Source: Paracoccus denitrificans
GTDB lineage: Bacteria; Pseudomonadota; Alphaproteobacteria; Rhodobacterales; Rhodobacteraceae
Reading direction: 5' to 3'
DNA length: 64,000 nt
Assembly: GCA_003240735.1 (NCBI GenBank)
Contig: QFNE01000001.1
Span: forward strand, 124,001 to 188,000
In this document: piece by piece, positions 17,769-28,097 of the stretch
Layout: the number at the start of each line of letters is the position of its first letter
How positions within the stretch are numbered: the first letter of the stretch is position 1
Translations under genes and position numbers: made by a program
Notes under the pieces: model-generated
Databases searched by the model: none
What the model was told of the DNA's origin: nothing
Seen by the model: only the letters and a program-made list of their open reading frames with translations

Positions 17769-18771
17769 TCACCCCCGTCCGACGGACCGGGGTGACACAT
17801 GAAACCGCTTGCGAAATGCCGTCGCAAAGTTGGCGGCATGCGCGTATCCGGCAAGACGGGTCGCCGCGTCGATGCTGATCCCGTCATGCAGAAGACCGTG
17901 ATGCGCCCGATCCAGACGTGTGCGGCGCACGTATTCTGACACGCCACAGCCCTCGTGCTGCCGAAACAGTGTCTGCAGCCCGCTGACGCTGACGCCGGCC
18001 TCCTGCGCGATTGCCGCAACCGACAGCTCTGCGTCAGTCTGCGCGTGAATGAAGTCCTTGGCGCGGCCAAGCATGGCGGTCTGGCGGCGACCCGCATGGC
18101 CGCTGCGCGCCAGCGGCGATATCGTCGCATGCGAAATCGAGTCGGCAAGGATCTGGATGGCCTGCGCTTCGGCATAAAGATGACGCAATGCCCCCCCCAT
18201 CGTTCGGCACCATGATCTGCCGGATCAGCCGGTGCAGGTCATGCGGGACAACCCATCGATGGTCGGTCAGGTTTTCCGACAGCAACTGACGCGTGCCGCC
18301 ACTCCCCCCGCCCAGATCGAGGCCGTGCTGCCCCAGCCAGTCTTCCGACACGTTGATCACCAGATGCGTGACGCGCTGCTTGGCGGCGGAGCGACGGGTG
18401 AAGGTCTCCGGACGCGCGTTCATCAGCGTGGCGCCTTGGATGGGTCGCCCGGGAATGGCGTGAAAGTCGAAACTGCGCCCGCCGATCGAGGTCTGGACGC
18501 GCCCCTCCAGAAAAAAAATGCAGGACAGTCCGCCATCGATGCTGGACTGGATGTCGAACGGCATCTCTTCAACCAGCGTCCCGCCGTGGACCTGAATCCC
18601 CGATCCCAGACCCAGCTGCAGAAAGTCACCCGACATGAGCGTGGCGGACTGGGGAACATCGTCGCGCACCGCCAGGGACACGCCATTGCGTGCTGAGACA
18701 TCCGCGACCGTCAGTGCACTCGGCACGCTTGGCGCACTTACGCCACCGGCTGAACCGCGTTCTGCGTACAT
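17769..18771 (-). pseudogene. PchR-like AraC-family regulator, frameshifted in a G8 run
   Basis: Two overlapping minus-strand frames join to one protein. The upstream part (ATG 18771) covers the sensor domain; the downstream part covers the AraC helix-turn-helix pair (AELSVAAIAQEAGVSVSGLQTLFRQHEG and ATRLAGYAHAANFATAFRKRF). They break at a run of eight G (plus-strand C at 18191-18198). With seven G the reading continues as VPNDGGALRHLYAEAQ, and the locus length 1003 becomes 1002 = 333 codons plus stop. The protein resembles PchR-type siderophore-responsive activators and is divergent from a siderophore receptor gene, which it probably controls. The lesion could be a true mutation, a phase-variable tract, or a base-calling error. 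Confidence 0.8.
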
Positions 18772-18917
18772 CTGCGGCCCTCCCGCGAAAAGATTTGTCC
18801 AAGCGCAAAGGTTTTGCGTCGTCCTGCAAAGACCCACGCCTTGGCCGGATGTTATGCCCGACGTACACACGGATCAATCCCGACAATTCTTATAAGATTT
18901 TTTCGCAGGGCACAAAA

Positions 18918-21143
18918 ATGGCTAGGACGTTTGCTTCCAACCTAAGCTCCAAGGCGGCGTGTCGCGGCCTTGTGGCGATCCTTCTGTCGACGACCGTTGC
19001 GGGGATGTCCCTTGCGCAGGACGGGACCGACGACCCGGGTCAGACCATCCGCCTGTCGACCGTCGTCATTCAGGCGCAGGGGGATGCGCAGTCGGGCGAT
19101 CGGCTGATCCCGATGGACAGCGCCACGGCCACGCGCACCGACACACCGCTGGAGCGCGTCCCTCAGGTCGTCAACGTCATCCCCAAAGCCCAGTTCGAGG
19201 CGCAGTCCGCCGACCTGATCACCGAGGCACTGCGCTATACCCCCGGTGTTCTGGCCGAATCGAACGGGTACGATATTCGTTACGACTGGTACTGGGTGCG
19301 CGGTTTCGATGCCGGCGGGTGGATGTGGCAGGACGGGCTGGGGCTGCCCGGCGATCCGACAAGCTATGCCAACCCCGCAATCGACCCCTTCACCCTTGAG
19401 CGGGTCGAGGTCGTCAAAGGTCCGGCGTCCGTCATGTACGGACAATCCATGCCCGGCGGCCTTGTGAACCTTGTCAGCAAACGGCCGCAGACGCAGGCCG
19501 CCAACGAGGTGTTTCTGAAGACGTCGGGCTTTGGCGGTTACCAGCTGGGCGGTGACTTCACCGGGTCCCTGAACAAGGACGGCACGCTGTCCTATCGTCT
19601 GATCGCGCTTGGCAAGAACCTTGGCAGCCAGATCGACCGTGAACGCAACCGGCGCGAGACGCTGGCCCCCAGCCTGACATGGGCACCGACGGACGCCACG
19701 CGCGTGACCGTCTATGCCTATTGGCAGAAGGACCATGACACGTTCAGCCCCCGCTTTTATCCGGCGGCCGGGACGCTATTGCCCAACCCGGCCGGAGAGA
19801 TTCCGCGCGATCTGTTTCTTGGCGACCCTGCAGCAGACAACTTCAACCGCGAGTACGCGGCAGTCGGGTACGAGGTCGAACACGACCTGAACGAACAGCT
19901 GACCGTCCGCCAGAAGCTGCGCTATGGCCGTTCCAAGCAGGATATGTACCTTGTTCTGGTCAATCCGGCATTCTCGTGGCCGGGCTTTCCTGGAACGCCG
20001 GGCCCGGTGATGAACCGCGTTACCGCCGCCTCGGACGAAGAGCTTCGCAACCTGACGATGGACCTCTCCCTTGAAGGCAAGGTGTCATCGGGTCAGGTCG
20101 ACCACAACTTCCTGGTCGGGATGGATTACAGTTGGGTGCGCTCGACCACCGCGTTCGGCAATTCGGCCATGAACGTGCCCGTGCCCGGTCTGGATTTCAC
20201 CGACCCGCAATACGGCATCACGGTCACGCCGCCACCCTTCACCCGTTCGAACCGGCAGGAGCGCCGCCAGCTGGGGATCTATGTGCAGGATCAGGCGACG
20301 ATCGGACGCTTCATCGCGACGGCCGCACTGCGCCACGATCACTCCATCATCGAAACCACGAACCTGCTGGTTCCGTCGCCCAAGGTCACCACGGACGACA
20401 AGGCGACAACGGGACGGATCGGGGTCAGCTATCAGTTCGACAACGGGGTCGCCCCCTATGCGGCGTGGTCGTCGTCATTCCTGCCCAATCTCGGGACGAA
20501 CAGGAACGGCCAGACGTTCGAATCGAGCAAGACCCGGATGATGGAAATCGGCGTCAAGTACGCGCCGGAAGGCACCGGCAATCTGTTCACCGCATCGCTG
20601 TTCCAGATGACGGAAGACAACTTCCTGACGCCCGACCCGGTAAACCCACTTTTCAGCGTTCAGGACGGCAAGCAACGCGTTCGCGGGCTGGAGCTTGAGG
20701 GTAAATTTGCCCTGACGCCCAAGATCGACGTGATCGCGGCCTATGCCTATTCAAGCGGCAAGGTGCTGGAATCGTCTGACCCGTCCGTCGTGGGTCGGGA
20801 AATGCTGCGCCTTCCCCGACATCAGGGGTCGGTCTGGGTCCAGTACAAGGACGCCCTGACCCCGGGTCTGGCGCTGTCGGCGGGGGTTCGGGGCATGTCT
20901 GACTATCAGGCCAGCCCGCGTTACGTCGAAGCCCTGCGCATTCCGGGCCGGGGTCTGGTTGATCTGGGTGTGAGCTATGACCTGGGTCAGTCACGCTGGA
21001 ACATCGACGGGGCCAGCCTTCAGCTGAACGCCAGCAACATCTTTGACCGCCGGTTCGTCACGCACTGTCTCAACATCACCGGTGGCAGCTGCAACTATGG
21101 CGAAGGCCGCGCGGTCGAGGCCAAGATCGGGTATAAATGGTGA
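18918..21143 (+). CDS. TonB-dependent siderophore receptor (ferrichrome type)
   Basis: This 741-residue outer-membrane receptor has a signal peptide ending near TVAGMSLAQ. A plug domain follows (TPLERVPQVVNVIPKAQ, VERVEVVKGPASVMYGQSMPGG, LVNLVSKRP). A 22-strand barrel comes after it, with late motifs QLNASNIFDRRFVTHC and a C-terminal aromatic (GYKW). It imports ferric siderophores using TonB energy. The ATG at 18918 gives an intact signal peptide; longer upstream frames do not. It diverges from the PchR-like regulator and overlaps the next gene by seven bases, so it heads an iron-uptake operon. Confidence 0.92.
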   Translation: MARTFASNLSSKAACRGLVAILLSTTVAGMSLAQDGTDDPGQTIRLSTVVIQAQGDAQSGDRLIPMDSATATRTDTPLERVPQVVNVIPKAQFEAQSADLITEALRYTPGVLAESNGYDIRYDWYWVRGFDAGGWMWQDGLGLPGDPTSYANPAIDPFTLERVEVVKGPASVMYGQSMPGGLVNLVSKRPQTQAANEVFLKTSGFGGYQLGGDFTGSLNKDGTLSYRLIALGKNLGSQIDRERNRRETLAPSLTWAPTDATRVTVYAYWQKDHDTFSPRFYPAAGTLLPNPAGEIPRDLFLGDPAADNFNREYAAVGYEVEHDLNEQLTVRQKLRYGRSKQDMYLVLVNPAFSWPGFPGTPGPVMNRVTAASDEELRNLTMDLSLEGKVSSGQVDHNFLVGMDYSWVRSTTAFGNSAMNVPVPGLDFTDPQYGITVTPPPFTRSNRQERRQLGIYVQDQATIGRFIATAALRHDHSIIETTNLLVPSPKVTTDDKATTGRIGVSYQFDNGVAPYAAWSSSFLPNLGTNRNGQTFESSKTRMMEIGVKYAPEGTGNLFTASLFQMTEDNFLTPDPVNPLFSVQDGKQRVRGLELEGKFALTPKIDVIAAYAYSSGKVLESSDPSVVGREMLRLPRHQGSVWVQYKDALTPGLALSAGVRGMSDYQASPRYVEALRIPGRGLVDLGVSYDLGQSRWNIDGASLQLNASNIFDRRFVTHCLNITGGSCNYGEGRAVEAKIGYKW

Positions 21144-22300
21144 GTGCACTGAGACTGTTTCTGAGCCGGGGCGCCGGGCGCAAGCTTTGCGCCCCGGCGT
21201 ATCTTCTGAGCCTGTGCGCGTTCATGACCTTTGCGTGGTCGCCCGCCCGGGCCGAGGTGACGCTGACCGACGCCGACGGCCGGCAGGTCGTCCTGGATGC
21301 CCCCGCCAAGCGTGTAGCCTTGGGCGAAGCGGACCTGATCCTGTCCCTGATGCTGCTGACAGACGACCCCGTCGCCCCCATCGCCGCGTGGGGCAGCCCT
21401 GAACGTCTGGACCCGGGCATCCGCCGCGCGCTGGAGCAACGCTTTCCTGCGATCAACGCCATTCCGGTGGCAGGCTCGGCCTCGCCGGTTGAGTTCAACA
21501 TCGAATCCGTCATCGCCACCGACCCGGACCTGTATGTCATCCGCGTGTTCGATCCGGCCTGGGAACGGGTCCGCGCCCAACTTGACCAGTCAGGCATCCC
21601 GGTCATCTTTCTGGACAGCCCCGCCCTTGACCAGATGGCGCCCGATCAGCGAGTTGCGTTTTCGCTGAGCCTGCTGGGCAAGGCCATCGGAAAGGATGAT
21701 CGGGCCAAAGCCTATGAAACGTTCATTAGCGAGCATTACGCCCGTGCCCGGTCTTTGGTCGATCAGCGCCCTGACCGCCCCAAGGTTCTGCTGGATGGAA
21801 ATGCGACGCGGGACTGTTGCTGGGTTCCGGGCAAGCAGAACCGGCTACGTGGGCTCGTATCCTTCGCCGGGGGCGAAATCGTCGGGTCCGATCTGGTCCC
21901 GGGCTATGCTGGCAAGATCAGCCAGGAATACATCATGGCCGCCGATCCGCAGGTTCTGATCGCAACGGGCGGGCAGCATCTGGCGGACGCGCACGGTCTG
22001 GTGCTGGGCGTCGGGACGGACGTGGCCGCTGCGCAGGCATCGCTTGATCAGTTGCTGGCCACCGGGATCCGCCCCGAACTGGACGCCGTCCGCGACGGTC
22101 GGGCGCATGGGATCCAGCATCTTCTGACCATCTCTCCGCTTGAGGTGCTGGCGATGGAGGCGTTCGTGGGCTGGATCCACCCGGAACTGGCCGACCGGAT
22201 CAACCCGAACGCAACCCTGCGCGAGCTGAACGACCGCTTTCTGCCCGTGCCTCTGAGTGGGGCACTGTGGGTCGACCAGACTCCACCCGCTGCACATTGA
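21137..22300 (+). CDS. Periplasmic iron-siderophore/cobalamin-type binding protein
   Basis: This 387-residue protein has a long N-terminal signal region (LLSLCAFMTFAWSPARA) and a helical-backbone binding fold (Peripla_BP_2). It has VTLTDADGRQVVLDAPAKRV at the start of the mature chain, PDLYVIRVFDP, a CC pair in ATRDCCWVPGKQN, and a C-terminal PLEVLAMEAFVGWIHPE. In such systems it would carry the ferric siderophore to an ABC permease, but no permease or ATPase gene is next to it. It overlaps the receptor gene by seven bases and leads into a siderophore reductase gene. Confidence 0.85.
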   Translation: MVSALRLFLSRGAGRKLCAPAYLLSLCAFMTFAWSPARAEVTLTDADGRQVVLDAPAKRVALGEADLILSLMLLTDDPVAPIAAWGSPERLDPGIRRALEQRFPAINAIPVAGSASPVEFNIESVIATDPDLYVIRVFDPAWERVRAQLDQSGIPVIFLDSPALDQMAPDQRVAFSLSLLGKAIGKDDRAKAYETFISEHYARARSLVDQRPDRPKVLLDGNATRDCCWVPGKQNRLRGLVSFAGGEIVGSDLVPGYAGKISQEYIMAADPQVLIATGGQHLADAHGLVLGVGTDVAAAQASLDQLLATGIRPELDAVRDGRAHGIQHLLTISPLEVLAMEAFVGWIHPELADRINPNATLRELNDRFLPVPLSGALWVDQTPPAAH

Positions 22301-22323
22301 TTTCAAAGGACGACGATTGTTCC

Positions 22324-23367
22324 ATGCTGACAGCCAATGCGCGTATCGCAATCAGCCAGCCACCTGCCGACATGCTTCGGGCCTTCTGCGAACATCTGGT
22401 CGAACACGGGGCCGGGTATGAGGGCGCGAACGGCGTTCATGCCCTCAGCTTTCCCTTTGGAACCGCAACCCTGACGGAAAAGAGCGACAGCGTCGCGGTT
22501 GCGGTCAGCGGGCCAACGCTGGCCGCCATCGCCGACCTTCGCAGCATCATTGCGGGTCACCTGAACGAATTTGCGCCCGCACCTTTGACGATCCGCTGGA
22601 CCGGCGACGGCGCGCAGATGAAGCGGCCGCCGAACTACCGCGTGCTGGAGGTCGTGAGCTGTCAGGACTTGACGCCGCGCATGCGCCGCATCCGCTTTTC
22701 CGGCAGCGACCTCGGTGTGTTTGCCGGTCTGGACAACATTCACGTCCGGCTTGTGTTTTCTCCCGCAGGGGGGCTGGCACAGCCCGAACTTGGCCCCAAC
22801 GGATTGGAGCGGTGGCCGGTCGGCGATGCAGCGCCCGCGTTCCGCCGCTACACGATCCGAGAGATCGACGCGGCAGAGGGTCACCTGGACATCGACTTTG
22901 TTCTGCACGCCGAGGCTGCCGGGCCCGGCAGTCGGTTTGCTGAAACGGCGGATGCTGGCAAGAAAATCGGGATGATCGGCCCGGGCGGCGGGACGTTGCC
23001 GTTTGACCGGGACTGGTATCTGATCGCCGGCGACGAAACGGCTTTGCCTGCGATTCAGCGCATAATGGAACGATTTCCCGCGACCGCACGGGGCGAGGTC
23101 ATTCTTCAGGTCGAAAGCGACGCCGAACGCCAGCAGATGACGGGCCCGGAGGGCGTACGGGTCAGCTGGCTGATGCGACCTGACACGCTGGCCGACGCGG
23201 TCGCAGGCATCACGCCCCCCAACGATGCAGTTAGCCCCTATGTCTGGGTGGGGACGGAGGATGACGATTTCCGAAAACTGCGTCGTTTCGTGCGCGATGA
23301 CCTGCATCTGACGAAAGGCCAGCACAACGTCGTGGCATACTGGAAAAAGGGGCATGCTGAAGATTAG
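22324..23367 (+). CDS. Siderophore-interacting FAD-binding reductase with N-terminal DUF2218
   Basis: This 347-residue protein fuses two modules. Residues 1-100 look like DUF2218 (ISQPPADMLRAFCEHLVEHG, LTEKSDSVAVAV). From about 105 there is a siderophore-interacting protein of the ViuB/YqjH type, with RRYTIREID for FAD, a GPGGG turn, YLIAGDETALPAI for the NAD(P)H domain and a terminal VAYWKKGHAED. Such enzymes reduce ferric siderophores in the cytoplasm to free iron. The start at 22324 was preferred because the next upstream Met lies inside the binding-protein gene. It is the third gene of the operon. Confidence 0.9.
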   Translation: MLTANARIAISQPPADMLRAFCEHLVEHGAGYEGANGVHALSFPFGTATLTEKSDSVAVAVSGPTLAAIADLRSIIAGHLNEFAPAPLTIRWTGDGAQMKRPPNYRVLEVVSCQDLTPRMRRIRFSGSDLGVFAGLDNIHVRLVFSPAGGLAQPELGPNGLERWPVGDAAPAFRRYTIREIDAAEGHLDIDFVLHAEAAGPGSRFAETADAGKKIGMIGPGGGTLPFDRDWYLIAGDETALPAIQRIMERFPATARGEVILQVESDAERQQMTGPEGVRVSWLMRPDTLADAVAGITPPNDAVSPYVWVGTEDDDFRKLRRFVRDDLHLTKGQHNVVAYWKKGHAED

Positions 23368-23545
23368 CCCGCTGTTGCAGATCCAGCACACGGACGCTCG
23401 CAATTAGGTTAGCGTTTGTGTCAGGATTGTGACCCTCGTCCGATTCCGACATTCTCCGCGCAATTCCCGCGAGGCGGCACACTGACCCGTGTACCCAGCT
23501 CGTCCGGCACAGCCGGAGGAAGTGACCTCAAGCGGGAAAATTGCC

Positions 23546-25758
23546 ATGACTTCGCATTATTCTTCCGGCCAGCTGGCTCTCATCTTGGCCGCGGCGGCGC
23601 TTATCGGGCCGCATGGCGTAGCCTTTGCACAAGAGAGCACGGGCTCTCCCATCGTTCTGGACACGATCGTCATCAACGCCAACCGCAGTGGAGAGACGGG
23701 CTACCTTGCCTCGACCACGATCGGACGGATCGCGGCAGAGCCCAAGGATGTTCCGGCAACCGTCAGTTCCATCACCGCGGACCGAATCCAGGATCAGGAT
23801 CTGCGATCCGATCTGGACGTGCTGGAAGCCACGCCGGGCGTTGACGTCACCAGCAACGAAGGCTTCTTCAGCATCCGCGGCTATTATGGCGGTGTTGCCG
23901 TCGACGGAATTCCGGTCGACACGTTCATCGGTCGGACCAGTTCGGACCTGTCCCCTTTTGAGAATGTCGAGGTTCTCAAGGGGCCGGCTGCGATCTTTCA
24001 GGGCGTCTACGGATTGGGCGGCGTCGTCAACTATTCCATGAAGCGACCCGGCAGTGTCGAAGGTGGTGAAGTGCGCGTGGGTCTGGGCGATCCTTCGTCC
24101 AAGCGCCTGATGCTTGATTACACCGTAAAGCCGGCCTTGGACGGGCGTCTGCGGTCCCGGTTCGTCGGATCTTACGAAGACCGCGACCTTGATACCAAAC
24201 CCGAGGGCTACAAGCGTCTGTCGCTTTATGGGGTGACCGAATTCGATGCGACCGAACGCGCCACGCTGCGGTTCAGCGCATGGAGGCAAAGAAACAACTC
24301 GGTCCAGTCTTTCCGGGACGGGCTTCCGGCCTATACCGACGGCACCCTGATCGACTTTCCCCTCGATACGACCACCACGCAGGATTGGGCGCTTTACAGG
24401 TTCCGGTCAGAGTGGCTGACCGCCGAAATCGAGTATGAGTTCAACGACCGCTGGACCGGCCGCCTCAGCTATCGGCAGGGGGATTCCCACCACCCGTCCA
24501 TGCGAAACGTCAGCGGCCTTTGCGAGGGGAATGACAAGGACCTTGGTTATTCCAGGGGATCGACCGCAACGACCCGGATGGGCGCCAATGTTATGCACTG
24601 TCCTACTGGAACGACTGGAATCAGCTGGGCATACTTGATGCGAACCTGACGGGGTCCTTCGACGCGTTCGGACGGTCGCATGACGTCGTCTTCAGCGCGA
24701 CGCAGCAAAAGCAGTACTTCCGTCGCGCTTTCGGCAAGAACCTGACGGGTGACGGCGAATTCGTCCACGACATCTTCAACCCGAACTCGCATGTCATCGA
24801 TCAGCCCAGCTATGTCATTAATGAGCCGTGGGGGGAGAAACCGCAGCCGACCACTACCTATACGGTGCTGGGTCAGGTCAACCTGAACGTCACCAATCGC
24901 CTGACACTTCCGGTCGGCGGTCGCTTCACGTGGATTCGATCTAGCGAAGGTGAATGGACCGCGAAGAAGGAATTCACGCCGTCGCTTGCCGCGGTGTACA
25001 AGGTGGACGACAACACCACTGTCTATGCCCAGTATGCCAAGGTGTTCGAACCGAACACATGGAACTATGGCTGGAACCCCGCGTGGGAAAACGGGGTCGC
25101 ACTTGATACGTCCGACGGGATTCTTTTGCCCAACATCGAAGGCACGCAATACGAGATCGGCTTCAAGTCGATGGTGTTCGGCGGCAACGCACTTCTGACA
25201 GGTTCGATCTTCCAACTGGTTGAAAGCAACCGGCCGCGTGATGACACCACGCCTGGCCATATCGGCACCAATGGCGACGTGTTCAGCATCGCATCGGGCA
25301 AGACCCGCAGTCGCGGAATCGAGCTGAGCTTGGATGGCGAGGTCGCACACGGATGGAAGCTTGGAGCAGGCTATGCCTACATCGACGCCAAGTACGTCAA
25401 GGACGATAACCTGACCGGCGTCGAATTGGGAACGTCGCGCCATTCCGGTGATATCTGGACGGATTACACCTTTGAAAACGGCCGCTACGAAGGCCTGAGC
25501 GTCGGCGGCGGTGTCCATTTCAAAAGCAAGTTCTGGGGTGACACGACGGATGACAAGAACACGCTGCGCGTGCGGGCGCCGGGTTATGCTGTCGTGTCCG
25601 CCAAGGTCAGTTACGAACTCAACGAGCGCTATAGCGCGACTCTGAACGTCGATAACCTGCTGGACAAGAAATACTACACCCGCCTCGGGGACCGCAGCTA
25701 CGGCAACTACTACGGCGACGGTCGGCGCGTTTCCCTCAACCTTGCTGCAAAGTTCTGA
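23546..25758 (+). pseudogene. TonB-dependent receptor with one-base deletion
   Basis: The first frame encodes a signal peptide, a plug (LEATPGVDVTSNEGFFSIRG, FENVEVLKGPAAIFQGV) and the first third of the barrel. The second frame, from about 24550, carries the rest through LNVDNLLDKKYYTRLGDRSY to a terminal Phe. The break is at GGTTATTCC near 24546-24553; adding one T restores GYFQGIDRNDPDGRQ, a sequence typical of siderophore receptors. The total of 2213 bases becomes 738 codons with that base. If real, the receptor is inactive; if a sequencing error, this is an intact siderophore receptor paired with the YncE-like gene 12 bases downstream. Confidence 0.85.
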
Positions 25759-25770
25759 TCGGGGATGTTC

Positions 25771-27147
25771 ATGAAAATGAGAAACTATGGCCTTATGGCG
25801 ACCACCGCGCTGCTGATGACGACAGGATTTGCGATGGCCCAATCACCCTTCACTACGCCCGGAGCGGGCTTTACCGGCAGCACGTATGTCTACTTTGACG
25901 GCGAAGGTCCGATCCTGGCCGGCGGTGTCGCCACCATCGAGGGAAGCGATCTGGCACCGGGCCAAACGGTCAACCTGCTGCGCGGCACGACCCCACTGAC
26001 GCCCGAGCCGATCACGGTCGACGCTGAAGGCAACTTAAAGCTGACGGTCAGCATCCCCGACGATGCAGCCGTCGGATCACACCCGATCGTCGTCGTGACA
26101 GAAAACCCGTCGGTGGCCGAGGTCGTCGACCTCAAGGTTTCGCCGGTCGTGCCACCATCGAACGAAGACAAGTTCCAGCTGGACAGCGTCCAGGTCACCA
26201 AGCGTCCCTATCAGGTCGCCTACAGTCCCGCATCAAAGTCGATCTTCGTCACGGGCTCGGTCGGCCGTCCGCCGATCAAGGAATCCGAACTGGTCAAGCT
26301 GGATGCCGCCACGTGGGAAAAGCAGGCGCAGATCACCCCGGCCCCTGCGCCCGCCCAGCCGGACGGAAAGGACGGCGGCCTTTTCGCCGTCTATGGCGTC
26401 GGGGTCGATGATGCGAACGGCAATGTCTGGGTCACGAACACCCGGCAGGGGACCCTTGCCGTCTACAAGCAGGCCGATCTGTCGCTGGTCAAACAGTTCC
26501 CCCCGAACGAAGACGGCCACCCTCGCGATGTCCTAATCGATAACGGCCAAGCCTATGTCAGCGGCAGCTTCCACGGCGATATCAACGTCTATGACACCGC
26601 AACGCTGGAAGAGCTGGATTCGATCCACATCAAAAGCGAAAGCTGGGACAAGGAATTCGGCGCAATGGCGCTGGATATCCAGGGCGGCAAGCTGGTCACG
26701 ACCAGTCTGACGACCCCTGAAGCCGCGATCATCGACCTTGCATCGAAAGATGTCCGCGTCCTGCCGCTGACGGGCGTTCAAGACGCGTCAGGGGTCGCCT
26801 ATGATCCGCAGGACGGGCTGCTGTTCGTGGTTTCGCAGCAAAATGATAAGCTGCTGATCGTCGACGAAAAGACCGGCGAGATCGCGCACTCCGTCCTGAC
26901 GGGCGCGGGGCCGCTGAACGTCGCGTTCGATCCCAAAAGCCGCCTCGCCTTTGTCGGCAACCGCGATTCCGGGACAGTTACTGTCGTCGACACCAAGGGC
27001 GAAATCGTGGCCAACCTGCCAGTGAACGGTCAGCCGAACCAGTTGCGCGCGGATGGTCTGGGCAACATCTGGGCGGTCACCATGTCAGGAGCGCAGGAAA
27101 CCGTGCCCGAAAGCGAGAAGGTCTGGCGGATCCATCCTGTCGGGTAG
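25771..27147 (+). CDS. YncE-like periplasmic beta-propeller protein
   Basis: The protein has about 458 residues. A signal peptide (MKMRNYGLMATTALLMTTGFAMA) comes first. An Ig-like domain (LAGGVATIEGSDLAPGQTVNL) occupies about 30-125. A seven-bladed propeller with YVTN-type repeats (NVWVTNTRQGTLAVY, LLFVVSQQNDKLLIVD, LAFVGNRDSGTVTVVD) follows. In E. coli YncE is encoded next to the TonB receptor YncD and is iron-repressed; the same pairing is seen here. ATG 25771 has GGGGA five bases upstream; 25765 is also possible. Its molecular role is not known; lactonase activity is not supported by any residue I can see. Confidence 0.75.
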   Translation: MKMRNYGLMATTALLMTTGFAMAQSPFTTPGAGFTGSTYVYFDGEGPILAGGVATIEGSDLAPGQTVNLLRGTTPLTPEPITVDAEGNLKLTVSIPDDAAVGSHPIVVVTENPSVAEVVDLKVSPVVPPSNEDKFQLDSVQVTKRPYQVAYSPASKSIFVTGSVGRPPIKESELVKLDAATWEKQAQITPAPAPAQPDGKDGGLFAVYGVGVDDANGNVWVTNTRQGTLAVYKQADLSLVKQFPPNEDGHPRDVLIDNGQAYVSGSFHGDINVYDTATLEELDSIHIKSESWDKEFGAMALDIQGGKLVTTSLTTPEAAIIDLASKDVRVLPLTGVQDASGVAYDPQDGLLFVVSQQNDKLLIVDEKTGEIAHSVLTGAGPLNVAFDPKSRLAFVGNRDSGTVTVVDTKGEIVANLPVNGQPNQLRADGLGNIWAVTMSGAQETVPESEKVWRIHPVG

Positions 27148-27207
27148 CGACAGTCTATTCCACCCCTAAGGGTCGCGTGGTCGCTACGATACTCTTACGC
27201 ATTATCA

Positions 27208-27246
27208 AAAACGACCGTTTTCGAGCGTGTCGAAAACGTGTTCTTT
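27208..27246 (+). terminator. Terminator-like hairpin after the YncE-like gene
   Basis: A perfect 9-bp stem (27216-27224 with 27230-27238) has a 5-base loop and is followed by TGTTCTTT. It stands in a 266-base gap (27148-27413) that otherwise shows no gene. It closely resembles the hairpin over the regB stop. Confidence 0.6.
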
Positions 27247-27413
27247 AGCCACGCGTCTGAACTGATCGCGGACGCATCCCCGATTAGCCCACCCTGAACC
27301 TGGGCCTGTGGAAAACATCTGATAGAGGCTCCATGATCAGGTCATTATCGGCGTTTGGTTTTTAGCGAAGCGGACAGCAAGTAGGCTCATAAATTCAAAG
27401 GGAGTAAAATCGC

Positions 27414-28097
27414 ATGAGCAAGCGCATCCTTCACGTTGTTAGCAACGTTTCGCACTTCGATGACCCCTCCCACCCCACAGGGCTGTGGTTGTCGGAACTG
27501 ACACATGCGTGGGACGTCTTCGCGGATCGAGGGTTCGAGCAGCAGATCGTGAGCCCGGCCGGCGGACACTCGCCGCTTGAGCCGCGTGCTCTCAAATGGC
27601 CACTTCTCGACACATCCGCCAAGGCTTGGCTGAATGACCCCGACAAAATGGCGCTGCTGCAGACGACTTTGTCTCCCGACCAGATTGACCCAACAAAATT
27701 CGACGCGATCTACTTCACTGGCGGTCACGCGGTCATGTGGGACTTTCCCGACAGTGCGGGCCTGCAGGAGGTTGCGATCTCGATTTGGGAGCGTGGTGGG
27801 ATCGTATCGTCGGTGTGTCACGGATATTGCGGGCTTCTGAACGCCCGGCTGCCGGACGGCCACTTGCTTGTAGAGGGCCGGAAGGTCACGGGATTCTCAT
27901 GGAATGAAGAGATTTTAGCTGGGGTGGCGCGAGAGATGCCCTACAATGCCGAAGCTGAAATGAAAGGCCGGGGCGCGGTTTATGAAAAGGCCTTCCTGCC
28001 TTTCGTGTCCAACGTCGTGACCGATGGACGACTGGTTACGGGTCAAAATCCTTTCTCCGCCAAGGCAACGGCAAAGAGGGTTGTCGAGCTACTTTAG
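27414..28097 (+). CDS. DJ-1/PfpI (Hsp31-like) family protein
   Basis: This 227-residue protein has the class I glutamine-amidotransferase-like fold. The nucleophile elbow is SSVCHGYCGLLN, with Cys about 135 and His 136. GGHAVMWDFPDS and TGFSWNEEI segments are typical of Hsp31/HchA relatives. Members act as glyoxalases, deglycase-like enzymes or holdases under stress. GGGAGTAA lies upstream of the ATG. The gene converges with a MerR regulator, overlapping its end by nine bases; the surrounding oxidoreductases suggest a role in reactive carbonyl stress. Confidence 0.85.
   Translation: MSKRILHVVSNVSHFDDPSHPTGLWLSELTHAWDVFADRGFEQQIVSPAGGHSPLEPRALKWPLLDTSAKAWLNDPDKMALLQTTLSPDQIDPTKFDAIYFTGGHAVMWDFPDSAGLQEVAISIWERGGIVSSVCHGYCGLLNARLPDGHLLVEGRKVTGFSWNEEILAGVAREMPYNAEAEMKGRGAVYEKAFLPFVSNVVTDGRLVTGQNPFSAKATAKRVVELL

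Noticed and set aside
18880..18917. Possible Fur or AraC site before the first TonB receptor (A+T-rich stretch)
   Set aside because: The stretch is A+T-rich but shows no clear palindrome or direct repeat that I could defend.
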